A stretch of DNA of 64,000 nucleotides, taken from Onychomys torridus (Eukaryota > Chordata > Mammalia > Rodentia > Cricetidae). Every line of letters starts with the position of its first letter. Position 1 is the first letter of the stretch. This document shows positions 43,385 to 54,480 of the stretch, in pieces. Below the pieces are notes generated by a model. That model made no database searches. It saw only the letters and a list, made by a program, of their open reading frames with translations, and had not been told where the DNA came from. The stretch covers positions 96,784,219 through 96,848,218 of the forward strand of contig NC_050448.1 of assembly GCF_903995425.1 (NCBI RefSeq). The letters run 5' to 3'. Both the position numbers and the translations under genes were made by a program.

Positions 43385-44549
43385 GAAAACCGAAAGAAGA
43401 GAAATTCCCATTGTGTAGAGTAAAGTAACAGCCAAGAATGATCTGGCTCTTGATTATGACTTGGCTGCCCTGGGTTCATCTTAAATCCAGTGTGGAGTAC
43501 TCTTAAAAGCATTTCCACCTGCCAGGGAGAATTACTGTGTATGCATTGAGGGTGTATGTGAATGATGCCCAAGCAGACGTGCAAACTGAGGAAAACCTAA
43601 GCCATCATTATCACCTTAGAGAAAGCTGAACTACACCATGCCAGTGCCGTCTCCGAGGGAAGTGAGTCGCTCACGCCTTCTGACCTCGTCTCAGCCAAGT
43701 GATTCCTTCTGATAGGACTGGCTGTTAGGCTTCGGTAGTTTTTGCCAAGACAGATAAAGAGATGCTGGAACCCACAGAAATGATGTACACATTCTGTGAT
43801 GACTCACTCTGATGCTTTTGGGAGTGCCCTGCACATCATTGTAGAAGACTTCAGAGCTAAATGGTCCTATTTAAGAAAGCATTTGCATTTAAAGTGGCCT
43901 GAGCTGTCAGGCTGTTTCTTGTTAAGTTGCAGAGGCAGCTAGGGAAGGGAAGGGGGAGGAAGCCTTGTATTACATCACATGCTGTGGCCTGCCAAGTAAG
44001 TCAGATGGAACCTCCTGTTAGGGTGGGAGTTCCACACAGCATCTGGGCTGATGAGGTACCCATCCTCATGCTCAAAGTTCTTTTTGTTTAGGGCTTTAAA
44101 AGAGGAAAAGCTCTTTTTTTACACTCACTCCATCTATGTTTCAGGTGCTGTTCAGATGTATTTCAAAAATAGTCATTTTTTTTTTTTAAAGCTCCCAGGC
44201 AAGTCTCATTTTGGGTGGAGGTTGAGCATCACCCTTTTCTGATATGCTGATTTGTGAAAGTACCACCTGCTGGTAGAGACGCATCTTGTGTACCTGCCTG
44301 TCCTGGGTGTGCCTGCTCCAGTTGAGTTCATGCCTTTCTTACAACAGTAAGGGTAAGAGCTGTAACTTGAGGTGCTCATATGGTTTCTCAGCATGTGTCC
44401 AGGGTTGGAAGAACTGGAGAAAGTCCTGCCCTGTGTCAGAGCATTATTTTAGAGATTTCTGCTAACAAAATCCTCCTTAAAATATAAAGTGGTTATGATC
44501 TCACAAACTCAGGTGAGTTTTTACATAGTATATTATTTATTTACTTACA

Positions 44550-44592
44550 TTGTGTGTGTGTGTGTGTGTGTGTGCGCGTGCGCGCACACACA
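44550..44592 (+). repeat. (TG)n(CG)n(CA)n alternating tract
   Basis: GT units pass into GCGCGTGCGCGC and then CA units, over 40 bp of purine-pyrimidine alternation. Confidence 0.95.
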
Positions 44593-44735
44593 CCACGGCA
44601 CATGTGGAGGTCTGAGGACAACTTATGGGATGTGGGAAGTGGTTCTTTCCTTCTACCATGTGGGGCTGGTGGGATCAATTCAGGTCCTCAAGCTGGGCAG
44701 CAGTTGCCTTTATCCAGTGAGCCATTCTTATTTTT
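44593..44735 (-). repeat. B3-type SINE, reverse
   Basis: CATGTGGAGGTCTGAGGACA and CAATTCAGGTCCTCAAGCTG. Confidence 0.8.
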
Positions 44736-44751
44736 TTTATTTTTATTTATT
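44736..44751 (-). promoter_or_regulatory. Candidate Slc44a3 poly(A) signals from a B1 tail
   Basis: Three overlapping AATAAA hexamers (minus strand), at 44741-44736, 44747-44742 and 44751-44746. They sit in the A-rich tail of a minus-strand B1 about 300 bp after the Slc44a3 stop. I saw no AATAAA between the stop and this point. Confidence 0.45.
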
Positions 44752-44890
44752 TATGTTGAGATAAGGTCTCTACATAGCATTCAGGTTGGCTTTCAACTCC
44801 TGGGTAGCACAGGCTGGCCTTATACTGGTGGTCTTTGTACTTAAGCCTCCTAATTGTTGGGATTGTAGATGTATGTCACTGTGCCCAGAT
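44736..44890 (-). repeat. B1-like SINE, reverse, sense to Slc44a3
   Basis: TTGAGATAAGGTCTCTACAT and GTTGGGATTGTAGATGTATG. Its A-rich tail (44736-44754) carries AATAAA on the Slc44a3 strand. Confidence 0.8.
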
Positions 44891-45042
44891 ACATTGTGCC
44901 TTTTAAAGTGATGCGTGTAAACATAGCTTTAACATTATTTTTCTTGCTCTAGTTCATGTGAAAATAGCTGTAGATATGGTCTCAGTGTCACAGCGTGGTC
45001 AAAACACGCGCAGGTCCTCCTAGTTCAAAAGCCTCTGGGCCC

Positions 45043-45147
45043 CTATTTCACAATGGCCTGGAGTTCTGTCCCCTCCTCATTTGGTAAAGAGTCCTTGCAT
45101 CCTTGAGACCTTGCATTGTTAAAGCTGTTGGCCCGTTTCACAAAACT
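45043..45147 (-). CDS. Slc44a3: Slc44a3 terminal coding exon, stop TAG
   Basis: A 105-nt exon: 34 codons plus TAG (minus strand, 45045-45043). The acceptor is TTGTTTTTCAG. It encodes SFVKRANSFNNARSQ through EEGTELQAIVK, a cytosolic hydrophilic tail that is more divergent from the human tail I remember than the membrane exons are. Confidence 0.92.
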   Translation of the reverse strand, partial: SFVKRANSFNNARSQGCKDSLPNEEGTELQAIVK

Positions 45148-46712
45148 CTGAAAAACAAAAGAATGATAGAATGGCGGACACGGGTGATATGACAGCTCCT
45201 TGGGTAGCCTTTTACTCATGGCCCTAGTTTTAGGGAATTGAGCTTTAAAAGCTTTCCAAGTGTTGTGAAAATATCTGTGTGCCTAGTGGGATAGATTTCA
45301 AAGTAGGCTTTTAACTGGAAACTTACAAGTCAAGAAGGGTAGACCAAGCATCAGAGTATATAAAGACAGGTAATTGTATCGTTATGTTTCTGTGAATGGA
45401 GGATACATATTAATATTCATACATTCATGGAAGTGCTGAAATCCAGTACCTGCAGAACTGACAGTGCTTTGAATGTTGTTTAAGGCCAAAGGCATTTAAA
45501 CCTTCATGTTTATGGCAACAAAATGAAAGAAGATTACTAAAATATCATTTGACCCCCAGCAGCCAAGAGCTCAGTTGTTGAAATGTCTTCTGTCTGAAGA
45601 GGATAAGACAAATGATGAGCAATTCATTGTGTTGCTAAAAGCTGTTGGAAACCACTGCCTGCTAGTTCCAGATACAAGCAGCACGGGGCTTTGCAGAGGG
45701 TGTGTCCTGTCAGCAAGGGGCGGGAGGGAGGGCTGCAGACTTGTCAGTGTTGGTCCAAAAGGTGGGCAGTCTACAGAGCAATGTGCCTTACCCAAAGCTT
45801 CCTGGGTATGCAAAATGCTTCCCACAAACAATTGTTCGAACTCCCAGACTATCCAGGAGGCAAGATCAAGCTGTTAGTGCTGAAGTTAAACCAGCTACTA
45901 CTGTGTCCACTAGAGTCCTGTGGAAGGAAAAGCCTACATGTTCTCACTTCTCTTTGGAGACGGGATCTCTGTAAGGAAGTGGTTCAGCCTCAGAAAGCTG
46001 AGCTCCCATCCCCCTCTGGAAGTTTGGGCCAGGTGGAAGTAGAAACTCATGGAGCCCGCTGGACCAGAAATGGGACTGGCTGGGTTGCCTCCCTTGGTGT
46101 GTGAGTAGTCAGCGCTTTGGGAGGTCGTGAGGAGGATGGCGATTACAACAGGAGATGAAATGTGTGCTTACCAAAAACTCAGGGTGCATGAAGTACGGTT
46201 TCTCCGACGACCCATCATTTGTTTCCAGATCCACAGCGAAGCACAGGAAGAGTATGTCCAGCACAGTTTCAAACACAGACAGGAAACTGTGAGCCATGAG
46301 GTAGGCAAAAAAGGCGACTAGCAGCAGGGGGATGGCCCACACCTGGAGCGCACGGTTGTAGTTAAATGCCATCAGTCCTCCGAAAACAGTGAAGCACACC
46401 ACCAGTACCTGGAGGGCAGGGGGGGAGGGCGTTGGAAACCTTTAGAATGGAGGGGGCTCATTTTACCAAAGGTTTTATTTTCCCCCCAACTACATGTAAT
46501 ACTGTTGTGTATGTGTGTATCTAAAGATAATTGGACAGGCTGACATAGAAGGAAAACCAATGGAAGAAACAAAAGCCCAGTGGGTGAGAAGACGGACCTG
46601 AACTTTTTATCTGTGTCTGCCTTTATGTAACTAATGCACAAACCTTATTCTTCTTTCTCACCACAGTATGGCAAAATCATCAGGATCCTCATTTTAGGAT
46701 TCGTGTCTGTGT

Positions 46713-46764
<52 letters not shown>

Positions 46765-49700
46765 CTGCCTTTATTGCTCTCCACCGTAGTTTTTGAGTTA
46801 GGGTCTCATTGAACCTGGAACTCATCCATTTGGCTTCCAGAGACTCCCCCATCTCCACTCACCCCACTTCCCAGCACTAAAGTTAGACGTGTAACATCAC
46901 GCCCATCTTTAATGGGTGGTGGTCCTCACGCTTACACAGATGCTTTACCAACTGCCTTTCAGCCCTTCCTTCAAAACTTTTGCTTTTTGCTATGGTGTTT
47001 TTTGAGACAGGGTTTCTCTATAGCCCTGACTGTCCTGGAACTCACTTTGTAGACCAGGCTGGTCTTGAACTCAGAGATCATCTGCTTCTGCCTCCTGAGT
47101 TCTGGGATTAAAGGCATGCACCTCCTGGCTTTAATGCCATTATTATACTGGGAGCAATTGAATAGGTGAATAACTAATTTGCTAAGTGATTAGTTTTACC
47201 CTCTAAGCACTAAAGTGAAAAGACTTTTCCACTGCTCGTGTGTAAGATAATTGGTTTCTCCCAGGCTTATGTGACATGTAATTATTATATTTCCAGGAAC
47301 ACACAGGCTATGGTATACCCAGTTTCTTAAAATATGTGACAGAATCCACCTGGGGGTCCCCATTACCCCTAGATGCCTGCAAAGATGAATATGGAATTCA
47401 GAATGCTATTTGCTTCAGAAGCCTAAAGTCACTAATTATCCCCTATTTTTGAAAGCTCATTAGGCATGGTACACTTCTTATGGGAAATTTTAAGAAAATG
47501 AATTTATATTTTATATTTAAAGTGAAAAATGTAAATGCATCAAGAATTATGAAACTGCACCCAAAAATATTTTGGGAATTAGAAAATGTCACCCCCAATC
47601 CGACTCAGGTGACAGTATTACCAAATTACATGCAACTGTACTTATTTGGCTGTTCTCAAAGGCATAATTTGTGCTTCTGTTACTATTGTCCCAGGAAACA
47701 TCTCTGGGGCTCAGGTGAGCCGTCAATGTATGTGTGATTAGCACACACCTGTGAGATCCAAGCATGTCTTAACCTGCTGGGAGCTAGCTATGACGGTCAT
47801 GCACCAAATAGCACACCAGAAGCACAGAATCTTAATGGGGCACAGTCCCCATGTTTTCATCGCCCGTGTCACAGGTGGTGACTAAGACCTTGTTCACTTG
47901 TGGGCGTTGCTGAAAACTGGTACTCTTATCAGAGAGAGGAATGGTTTAGAAGACTGAGTGCTTAGCTTTGAACACGGAAGACATGGTGGGAGGATCAGGG
48001 TCAAGAATCAGAACAGTGTCTAAGTGGAAGTAGGGGTGCTAGAGAGATGGCTCAGCAGTTTGGGGTGCTTGCTGCTTCTGCAGAGGACACAGGTTCTGAT
48101 TCCTGTGGCCAGATCAGGCTGTTCACAACTGCCTGTAACTCCAGTTCCAGGGGCTCTGAGACCTCCTGTCCTCCTCTGTGTGCACATGATGCACATAAGC
48201 ACAGATCCATACATAGGATGGATGGATGGGTGGGTGGATGGATGGATGGATGGATGGATGGATGGATGGATGGATGGAAGATGGATGGATGGATAGGTAG
48301 ATAGGTAGACAGACAGACAGACAGATCCTTAAGTGGAAGTGGCATCAGACAAACTAAGCTATGCAGAATTAGGCCCAGAAGATGAAAATGACATGGAAAG
48401 AAGTATAGCATGTGGCATGGCAGAGAGAACTTGAGACATGACCCATCAGGCTGGCATATCATCACATTCATCAACATTTCAGTTATTATCCCTACCACCC
48501 AGGAGAGGCAGAGGTTATTTGTTTTGATTTGATTGCAGTACTGGGTCTTGACCCCAAGGGCCTCACACATTCAACAACAGTGTTCTCCCACTGATCTACA
48601 CCATACCCAGCCCATTTTTAACTTTTTATCTTGGAGATAAAAATTAGGTCTCGCCGGGCAGTGGTGGCGCACACCTTTAATCCCAGCACTCGGAGGCAGA
48701 GCCAGGTGGATCTCTGTGAGTTTGAGGCCAGCCTGGTCTCCAAAGCGAGTTCCAGGACAGGCGCAAAGCTACACAGAGAAACCCTGTCTGGAAAAAAAAA
48801 ATTAGGTCTCACTAAGTTGTCCAGGCTAGCCTTGAACTCACTCTATAGCCCAGGCTAGCCTTGGCCTTGAGAGCTTCCTGGCTCAGCTTCCTGAGTAGCT
48901 GGAGGGTTGTAGACCTGCATCACAGGACTCTGAAGTTCAAAGTTTCCAAGGTATGGGCTCTGTCCACCTTTACCCCACAGGATGCTGGATCTCTAAGGAG
49001 CCTCTTCACCACACAAGACATTTTAAAAGGTAGTCAAGTGACGTCAGAATACAGCTGAGCTGACTTCACTCAGATTGCTCGGATTCCTTTTCTTTAGACA
49101 AGTTCTCGCTGTGTGGCCCTGGCTGTTCTGGAATTCACTCTGTAGACCAGGCTGGCTTCAAACTCAGAGATCTGCCTGCCTCTGCATCTTGAGTGCTGGG
49201 TTTAAAGGCATTTACCACCACCACCATGTATGGATTTCAGATTCCATTATATAGATTTAAGCCTTTAAATAATGTGCAAATTAAATCAATGCTACTTCAA
49301 TGCTTTAAGACCAAAAAACCAATCCACAAAACTTACTGATTTCTAAGGTCAATAGTGTTTTCAATTTAGACAGACAAAACCAGGGATCAAAAAGGTAGGA
49401 CTGGTCAGAGGCGAGAAAGATAGACTAAGATTAAAAGAGTGTCTGTACATGCTGTGGGATCATGGAAACATGAAACCTTAGAAATCATTAGCAGAACCGG
49501 AAGCCTGACAGGATTGAGGAATGAACGAGATAATGAAGCATGGCAGCTACCTCAGAGCAACAAACACGAGTCCCCTCTCAAGCCAGCCTCCATACTGTCT
49601 GATTTGTTGAATTCCAGGTTCTGTTATTTAGTCAAGACATCTCACCTTTCCCAGGAAAATGACCACGTTTCCAAAGCAGTTAACAGACGTGAGATGACTG

Positions 49701-49783
49701 GAATTCTTGGACATGATTTTGTGTGCGTCTTTCGCTGATGTACAAAAATCTGTCCCATTAATGGCAGTTGCGGTGTACGCGTT
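45043..49783 (-). CDS. Slc44a3: Choline transporter-like protein 3, last three coding exons (C-terminal 159 aa)
   Basis: Read on the minus strand, the coding pieces are 49783-49646, 46408-46172 and 45147-45043. They join in phase 0 with GT-AG introns of 3237 and 1024 bp. The product is a multi-pass membrane protein of the SLC44 (CTL) family. The part present begins NAYTATAINGTDFCTSAKD and contains two strongly hydrophobic segments (around VVCFTVFGGLMAF and IPLLLVAFFAYLMAH) with SFLSVFETVLD and CFAVDLETNDGS, the conserved CTL C-terminal region. It ends in a hydrophilic tail, EEGTELQAIVK. Upstream exons lie beyond the right edge. The gene is convergent with Cnn3, as in other mammals. The frame is intact. 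Confidence 0.95.
45148..46171 (-). other. Last intron of Slc44a3
   Basis: 1024 bp, GT-AG on the minus strand, with no recognised repeat. Open frames in it are not supported as genes. Confidence 0.85.
46172..46408 (-). CDS. Slc44a3: Slc44a3 penultimate coding exon (last two membrane segments)
   Basis: A 237-nt, 79-codon, phase 0-0 exon. A C-rich pyrimidine tract and CCCTCCAG acceptor precede VLVVCFTVFGG, and the donor is GTAAGC. It encodes two hydrophobic spans and the CTL-family stretch FAVDLETNDGSSEKPYFM. Confidence 0.95.
46715..46763 (+). repeat. (GT)n microsatellite
   Basis: About 24 GT units in the Slc44a3 penultimate intron. Confidence 0.97.
46764..46965 (-). repeat. B3-like SINE, reverse
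   Basis: TTTTGAGTTAGGGTCTCATT and GATGCTTTACCAACTGCCTT. Confidence 0.55.
47001..47136 (-). repeat. B1 SINE, reverse
   Basis: TTTTGAGACAGGGTTTCTCT and GATTAAAGGCATGCACCTCC. Confidence 0.93.
47137..48029. other. Slc44a3 intron, no recognised element
   Basis: AT-rich unique-looking sequence; no exon is seen. Confidence 0.5.
48030..48216 (+). repeat. B2/B3-type SINE
   Basis: GGGGTGCTAGAGAGATGGCT head and a TGCACATGATGCACATAAGC end, running into the GATG repeat. Confidence 0.85.
48217..48326 (+). repeat. (GGAT)n/(GATA)(GACA)n compound microsatellite
   Basis: About 20 GGAT-type units followed by TAGG and GACA units, at the tail of the preceding SINE. Confidence 0.97.
48653..48800 (+). repeat. 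B1 SINE
   Basis: GCCGGGCAGTGGTGGCGCAC start and GACAGGCGCAAAGCTACACA. Confidence 0.95.
49095..49230 (-). repeat. B1 SINE, reverse
   Basis: AGACAAGTTCTCGCTGTGTG and TTTACCACCACCACCATG. Confidence 0.9.
49646..49783 (-). CDS. Slc44a3: Slc44a3 third-from-last coding exon
   Basis: A 138-nt, 46-codon, phase 0-0 exon. The acceptor (minus strand) is CTTGTTCTAG and the donor GTGAGA. It encodes NAYTATAINGTDFCTSAKDA through FGNVVIFLGK, with NSS and NGT sequons. It precedes the second-last transmembrane segment. Confidence 0.94.
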
Positions 49784-50810
49784 CTAGAACAAGAGACAGT
49801 AGTTATGAATATGAATATGCTATCATTTCAAGACAACAGAAGGACCCTATAGAATCTGTAGCTGTAAACCTAGCGTCTCCACCATAAACAAATAACCTCA
49901 AAGTCTCTTCGAGTTTCTGATTGTATTCAAATATATTTGCATACTGTTGTGGTAAATGGAAAAATATCTCGCATCGACATGACAGCTTAAAGGTCCCACC
50001 GCAAACATGGGAACAGTTAGCATAAGTTATTTTGTAATACACAGCAGCGTTGGAGGGCAGGAAAGGGGGTTTGAGGACCAGAAAGAGAGCAGCCCTTGGT
50101 GCCTTATAAGCCAAACACAAGGGCTTCAGGAATCAGGATCCCTTAGGCCTGAGAGATAGTGTTGGTCCTTGCTAGAGAACTGAGTTTCCTGTACAAATTA
50201 GAATTCATAGTTCAAAATCGACCAACCTCGCAGAAAAGTGCTTGAAAGACACCCTACTATGTGTTCAAGGTAGTTAAACTATCTGGAATCTGGGCAAGAG
50301 CAGAGCAGTCATTCCCCCAGGGGATGGTGGAACCCCACAAACACTTGCCCTGACAGAAGCCGACTCCCAGAAACAAGACAGACCCAGGAATACACATAAC
50401 CCACAGAACCTTACCCTGAAGAAAACCGCAGTCAGGAAAGCAGCTGAAGGTGCTCAGAGGAAATGGAACACAGGTCAGAAGGAATAGCAGGATGTATGAA
50501 AAAGGAAGAGGTAGAGCAGAAAAAATTTTTAAAAAAAGTACATTGTGAGAGATTTTGCATTTGACTTTTGGCTCTATGTAAGCATTTTATGTTGTTACAT
50601 GGCATCTTAGATTTTCATTTTCCGTAACTTGCAGTTCTCTGGGGATGTGTATGTATACACGCAGGAAGGTACACTTGAACTTAGCCAAGAGGACCTACCA
50701 GGTATTTAAAATATTATTTTGCTGTTATAAATACACAGTGAATACCTTAATTTCCTGATTTTAGATTTCTTAAGGCTAAACTTCCAAAAACAAGATTATT
50801 AAGTCAAAGT

Positions 50811-50812
<2 letters not shown>

Positions 50813-50862
<50 letters not shown>
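50813..50862 (+). repeat. (GT)n microsatellite
   Basis: About 25 GT units. Confidence 0.97.
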
Positions 50863-50866
<4 letters not shown>

Positions 50867-52603
50867 AGGATGGTAAATTGGTTTTGGTTTGTTTGAGACA
50901 GGCTCACCTATCACAGACTGGCCTCAAACTTATGATATCATTAAAGACGGCCTGGACCTTCTGAGCCTCTTGTATCTTCTCAAATGCTGAGGTTTTAGGC
51001 TCAGGGAATCACACTCAGTTTGTGTGGTCTTGGGAACTGACTTCAGGCCTTCTTGTATGCTGGGCCAGCACTGTACCAGCTGAACTGTACCCCCAGCCCA
51101 GACTCATTCTTTTGTAGACTGGAAACCAAGATTAAGGGCATTTTCCCAAAGCCCCCTGATGAGTCAGTAAGACAAAGCATCCTTTCTTTATATTCCAACT
51201 GTCTGGATTTTATGTTCACCAGTTTTTATTAGGCCAAAACTTAATTCAAAAGCATGGTGGTTACGGGAAGTGCAAGCCTTGTAGTCCAACTGTCTCTGGG
51301 CTCAGATCTTTCAGTGAAGAGAGGAGATACTGGACATGGGCCAGTGACCAGCCTCTCTTGAGCTCCCTTTTCTTCTCAGTAAAGGGGGGGCAGAGCACCA
51401 ACTGTTGGGAGGATTGAAGACACATTCCTATAGAGCCCAGCATCTGGCAATTGCATGTGTATGAAGGCTGGTCACTCATGTACCTAGAGCTCTCCAAAGA
51501 TGGCATCATTTACCACTGGGAGCATGGATCAGCTCTTCAAGCCTCTGGGAGGCATAGGAAGGACCTGTGTTGTCTTCATCCTCAGGCTTCACACCACAAG
51601 GATCCATGAGTGGCCAGCCACATGTCTCCAACCACGTCCCAGTGCTCAGTGTGGTTACCATGGTCTCCATCTTGGATCCCTCTCTCCATTCAGGTGCTAG
51701 CCCAACACATTTCCTTTCCAAACTGATTCCTAGTGGATATACGGAGTCATATGGGGAAGCGTAGTTTTGTTTTTGAGGGAGCCCCCGCCCCAAACCCACT
51801 CCCTCACAGTTTAGTGCTATCCATCACTCATAAGCGACAAAAATAGACTTTCTTCCCTGGCTAAGATGTTGAAAGGGTAAACGGTGCATTTTCATGCTTG
51901 CGTCAACTCCGCAAATTTCGAAGGGGCTCATAGCCATTTATCTTTGACGGGGAAATTATATCTGCCTTGCGGAAGTGACTACTAGTATTTTACCACAAGA
52001 GTCAACCCTGAGTGCCACATCATGACCTAGATTAACGACTGGCCGAATGGGTGGAGGAGGGTAGCATCGCCCTAGACACAGGGTACAGACTAAGCCTTCT
52101 GCTGTTTCAGCACTAGTGGGCCCACACTCATGCTGAGTAGAGGTACTTTCCTTAGCGGGTACCAGGAGGATGGACTGTACTAGGCCGTGCACAGTGTGTG
52201 CCCGTGCCTGAGCTGACCGCAGCTACAGAGCTTGATGGTGTATAGAGAGGATGGCTTATGATGAGGACAGGGAAGTAAGGACATCATGTCGATCATGAGT
52301 GACTAGGGGAGCCCCCCCCCCCCATTATGGCTAACCTTTCAGCAAAAGAAAAAAGAGAGGGTAATTGTTAAATCGCTTTAAGTGGATGACCACATAAAAT
52401 TCACAGGGTGAGCTGCTTTTATTCCTTTCTGTGAAATAGGCTCTCATGGACCTGTTCTCGAACTTACTCTATAATTAGGATGGCTTTGAACTTCTGGTCT
52501 CCTGTCTCCTGCTGGGATTTACACCATTTGCCCTTCAGGCAAGCACTCTACCAACTGAGTGGCTCCCTCTCTAGCTCAGGCCAAAGGGTTTAAGATTTTA
52601 CTT
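50863..52603. other. Slc44a3 intron, mostly unassigned
   Basis: Degenerate reverse SINE traces near 50890-51110 and 52430-52560; otherwise unique-looking. A C run lies at 52313-52323. No exon. Confidence 0.4.
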
Positions 52604-52780
52604 TCTGGGTCCGGAGAGATGGCTCAGTGGTTAAGAACACTGACTATTCTTCCAAAGGACTGGGGTTCAATTCTCAGCACCCACACGGCAGCTCACTACT
52701 GTAACTCCAGTTTCAGGGGACCCAACACTCACAGCAAAACACTAATGCATATAAAATAAAAATAAATAAATTTAAAAAAA
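52604..52780 (+). repeat. B2 SINE
   Basis: GGGTCCGGAGAGATGGCTCA head and an AAAATAAATAAATTT tail. Confidence 0.93.
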
Positions 52781-53269
52781 GATATTACTTTCTATGAGGC
52801 ACCTTAGAATGAAAAAGTGAAAGCAGATGAAATGTGAGAAGATCAGAGAGAGGCTTTATTCTAAGTTTTCTGAGTCACTTAGGAAATAACAAAGACTGTG
52901 GGAAGAATGAGGCATGAATTATTGCTGAAAACCATCCTATCAGAAGTTTGCAAGACATTCCCACACTGGCCATAATGCCCACAGGGCACTGCTGCACTTA
53001 GGGTCAATGTGGTGTGACCACACATCTACCAAGCACACTGGCCCAGTGGCAGGGATGAACCAAAGCCTGGCTCAAAGTCAAGAAACTCTCCCCTGGGCAC
53101 AAATGCCAGCACTAGGATCTGTGGTTCTTCTCACGTGCTGCCTCCTGAACACCCCGACGCCGGCAGACGTCCTAGTGGTTTGCCCCGAAACAGCTTGGCA
53201 CAAACCTGAAGAGAGCTTATTATCTCTTATCTGTGGCCTTCAAATGCTTTCTTCTGTAGGTAGGTATGT

Positions 53270-53440
53270 GTGCACCTTCTATGTGAAAGTAGATACTGTC
53301 ACCAATATCCATTCAGTACACAAAGCGTACCACATTCTAGGCTCTCTTCCTGAACATACTGACTCATTTAATCCTAGCCCCAAGTCAGTAAGGTAGCAGA
53401 GAGTACCCAAGCACAGAAAGGCTAGATGGCATGCCAAGTC
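53270..53440 (+). repeat. MIR/L2-like old repeat
   Basis: CACATTCTAGGCTCTCTTCC, TGACTCATTTAATCCTAGCC and GCACAGAAAGGCTAG follow the L2/MIR 3' order. Confidence 0.55.
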
Positions 53441-53837
53441 ACATGAATGAGACCGATGTTACATCCCTCCTGCATGGAGAGGACCTCTGACTCACCAGAC
53501 CCATCTGCAGGAAACCATTTAGTTTGAGGTATGTGTTGCCTTTCAAAGCAGCAGTGTGGGGTTCTCATGAGATCTTCCATTGTGAATATGGCAGGACAAT
53601 TTTGAAGAAGGAGGCTGGGTTCTAAAAATGATTGATTCCTGAACCCTGCAGAGTGATCTGAGTTCTTGCCTCTTCTAAGGAACCCCATTGGGGGCTTTGT
53701 AAAAAGACATCAGCAGGCTTTAAGGTTTGTATTAAAGACTACCATGTTTGTTTGGAGAGTGTTCAGAGGGTAAGAGCCCTTCCCATGCCCGAATGAGGAC
53801 CTCAGCTCAAATTCCCAGAGCCCACCTTAAAAGCTGA

Positions 53838-54030
53838 GTGAAGACTGGAGAGATGACTCAGTGGTTCAGAGCACTTGCTGCTCTTACATAGGACCTGGCT
53901 TTGGTTCCTGACACATGCATGGCAGCCCACAAACCTCTAACTCCAGTTCTGGGAGTCTGATGCTCTCTTCCCGCCTCTGCAGGCACCAGACATACACATA
54001 TGCAGGCAAACATTCATATACATAAATCTT
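53838..54030 (+). repeat. B2 SINE
   Basis: AGACTGGAGAGATGACTCAG, CAGAGCACTTGCTGCTCTTA and an ATACATAAATC end. Confidence 0.93.
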
Positions 54031-54276
54031 TTAAGAAAGAAAAGCTGAGGTTCATCACACACTTCTACAATCCTAGTGTGTGGGAAGGGGCAGAGACAGG
54101 AGGGTTCCTGGGGCTTGCTCCCAGACAGCTCCAGGTTCAGTAAGAGACCTTCCCTATCCCATGGGAACATGGTAGAGTGTGATAAAGCAGGACACCTGAT
54201 GTCCTTCTCAGGCCTCCATGAATATATATGTATGCTCAAACCCACACACACATATGACACACACAGATGCACTTGT

Positions 54277-54278
<2 letters not shown>

Positions 54279-54316
<38 letters not shown>
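54279..54316 (+). repeat. (CA)n microsatellite
   Basis: About 18 CA units, with further CA-rich sequence to the left from 54243. Confidence 0.95.
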
Positions 54317-54318
<2 letters not shown>

Positions 54319-54369
54319 GTTTTCAAAGTGTTTCACAGTGGACCAGGGACCCTGATCACATTACTTGAC

Positions 54370-54480
54370 CTTAACTCAGTCGAATAATCACTGCAGGCAC
54401 TGTTATCCCCATTTAATAGAAAATTCAAATCATTGTGCTTTTAGGTAACAAAAAGGCTAGATCACCTCTTCATTTTGAAA
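54370..54480 (+). repeat. Possible MIR remnant
   Basis: CAGGCACTGTTATCCCCATT and TAATAGAAAATTCAAA resemble the MIR 'tatccccattttacagatg' region. Confidence 0.45.

Larger units (their letters stand above)
43121..45042. other. Convergent intergenic interval between Cnn3 and Slc44a3 3' ends
   Basis: About 1.9 kb between the distal Cnn3 poly(A) signal and the Slc44a3 stop. Part is Slc44a3 3' UTR; its end is not certain. The interval holds several SINEs and a GT repeat. No other gene is seen. Confidence 0.7.

Noticed and set aside
45571..46104. Frames in the last intron of Slc44a3, considered as an alternative exon
   Set aside because: No similarity to CTL proteins, and the canonical splice across this interval preserves the frame.
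48024..48570. Frames with Trp-Met-Asp-Gly repeats or their reverse
   Set aside because: They are translations of the GATG microsatellite.
53007..53396. 129-codon plus-strand frame
   Set aside because: Its right part is an L2/MIR-like repeat, and no family resemblance or splice context is seen.
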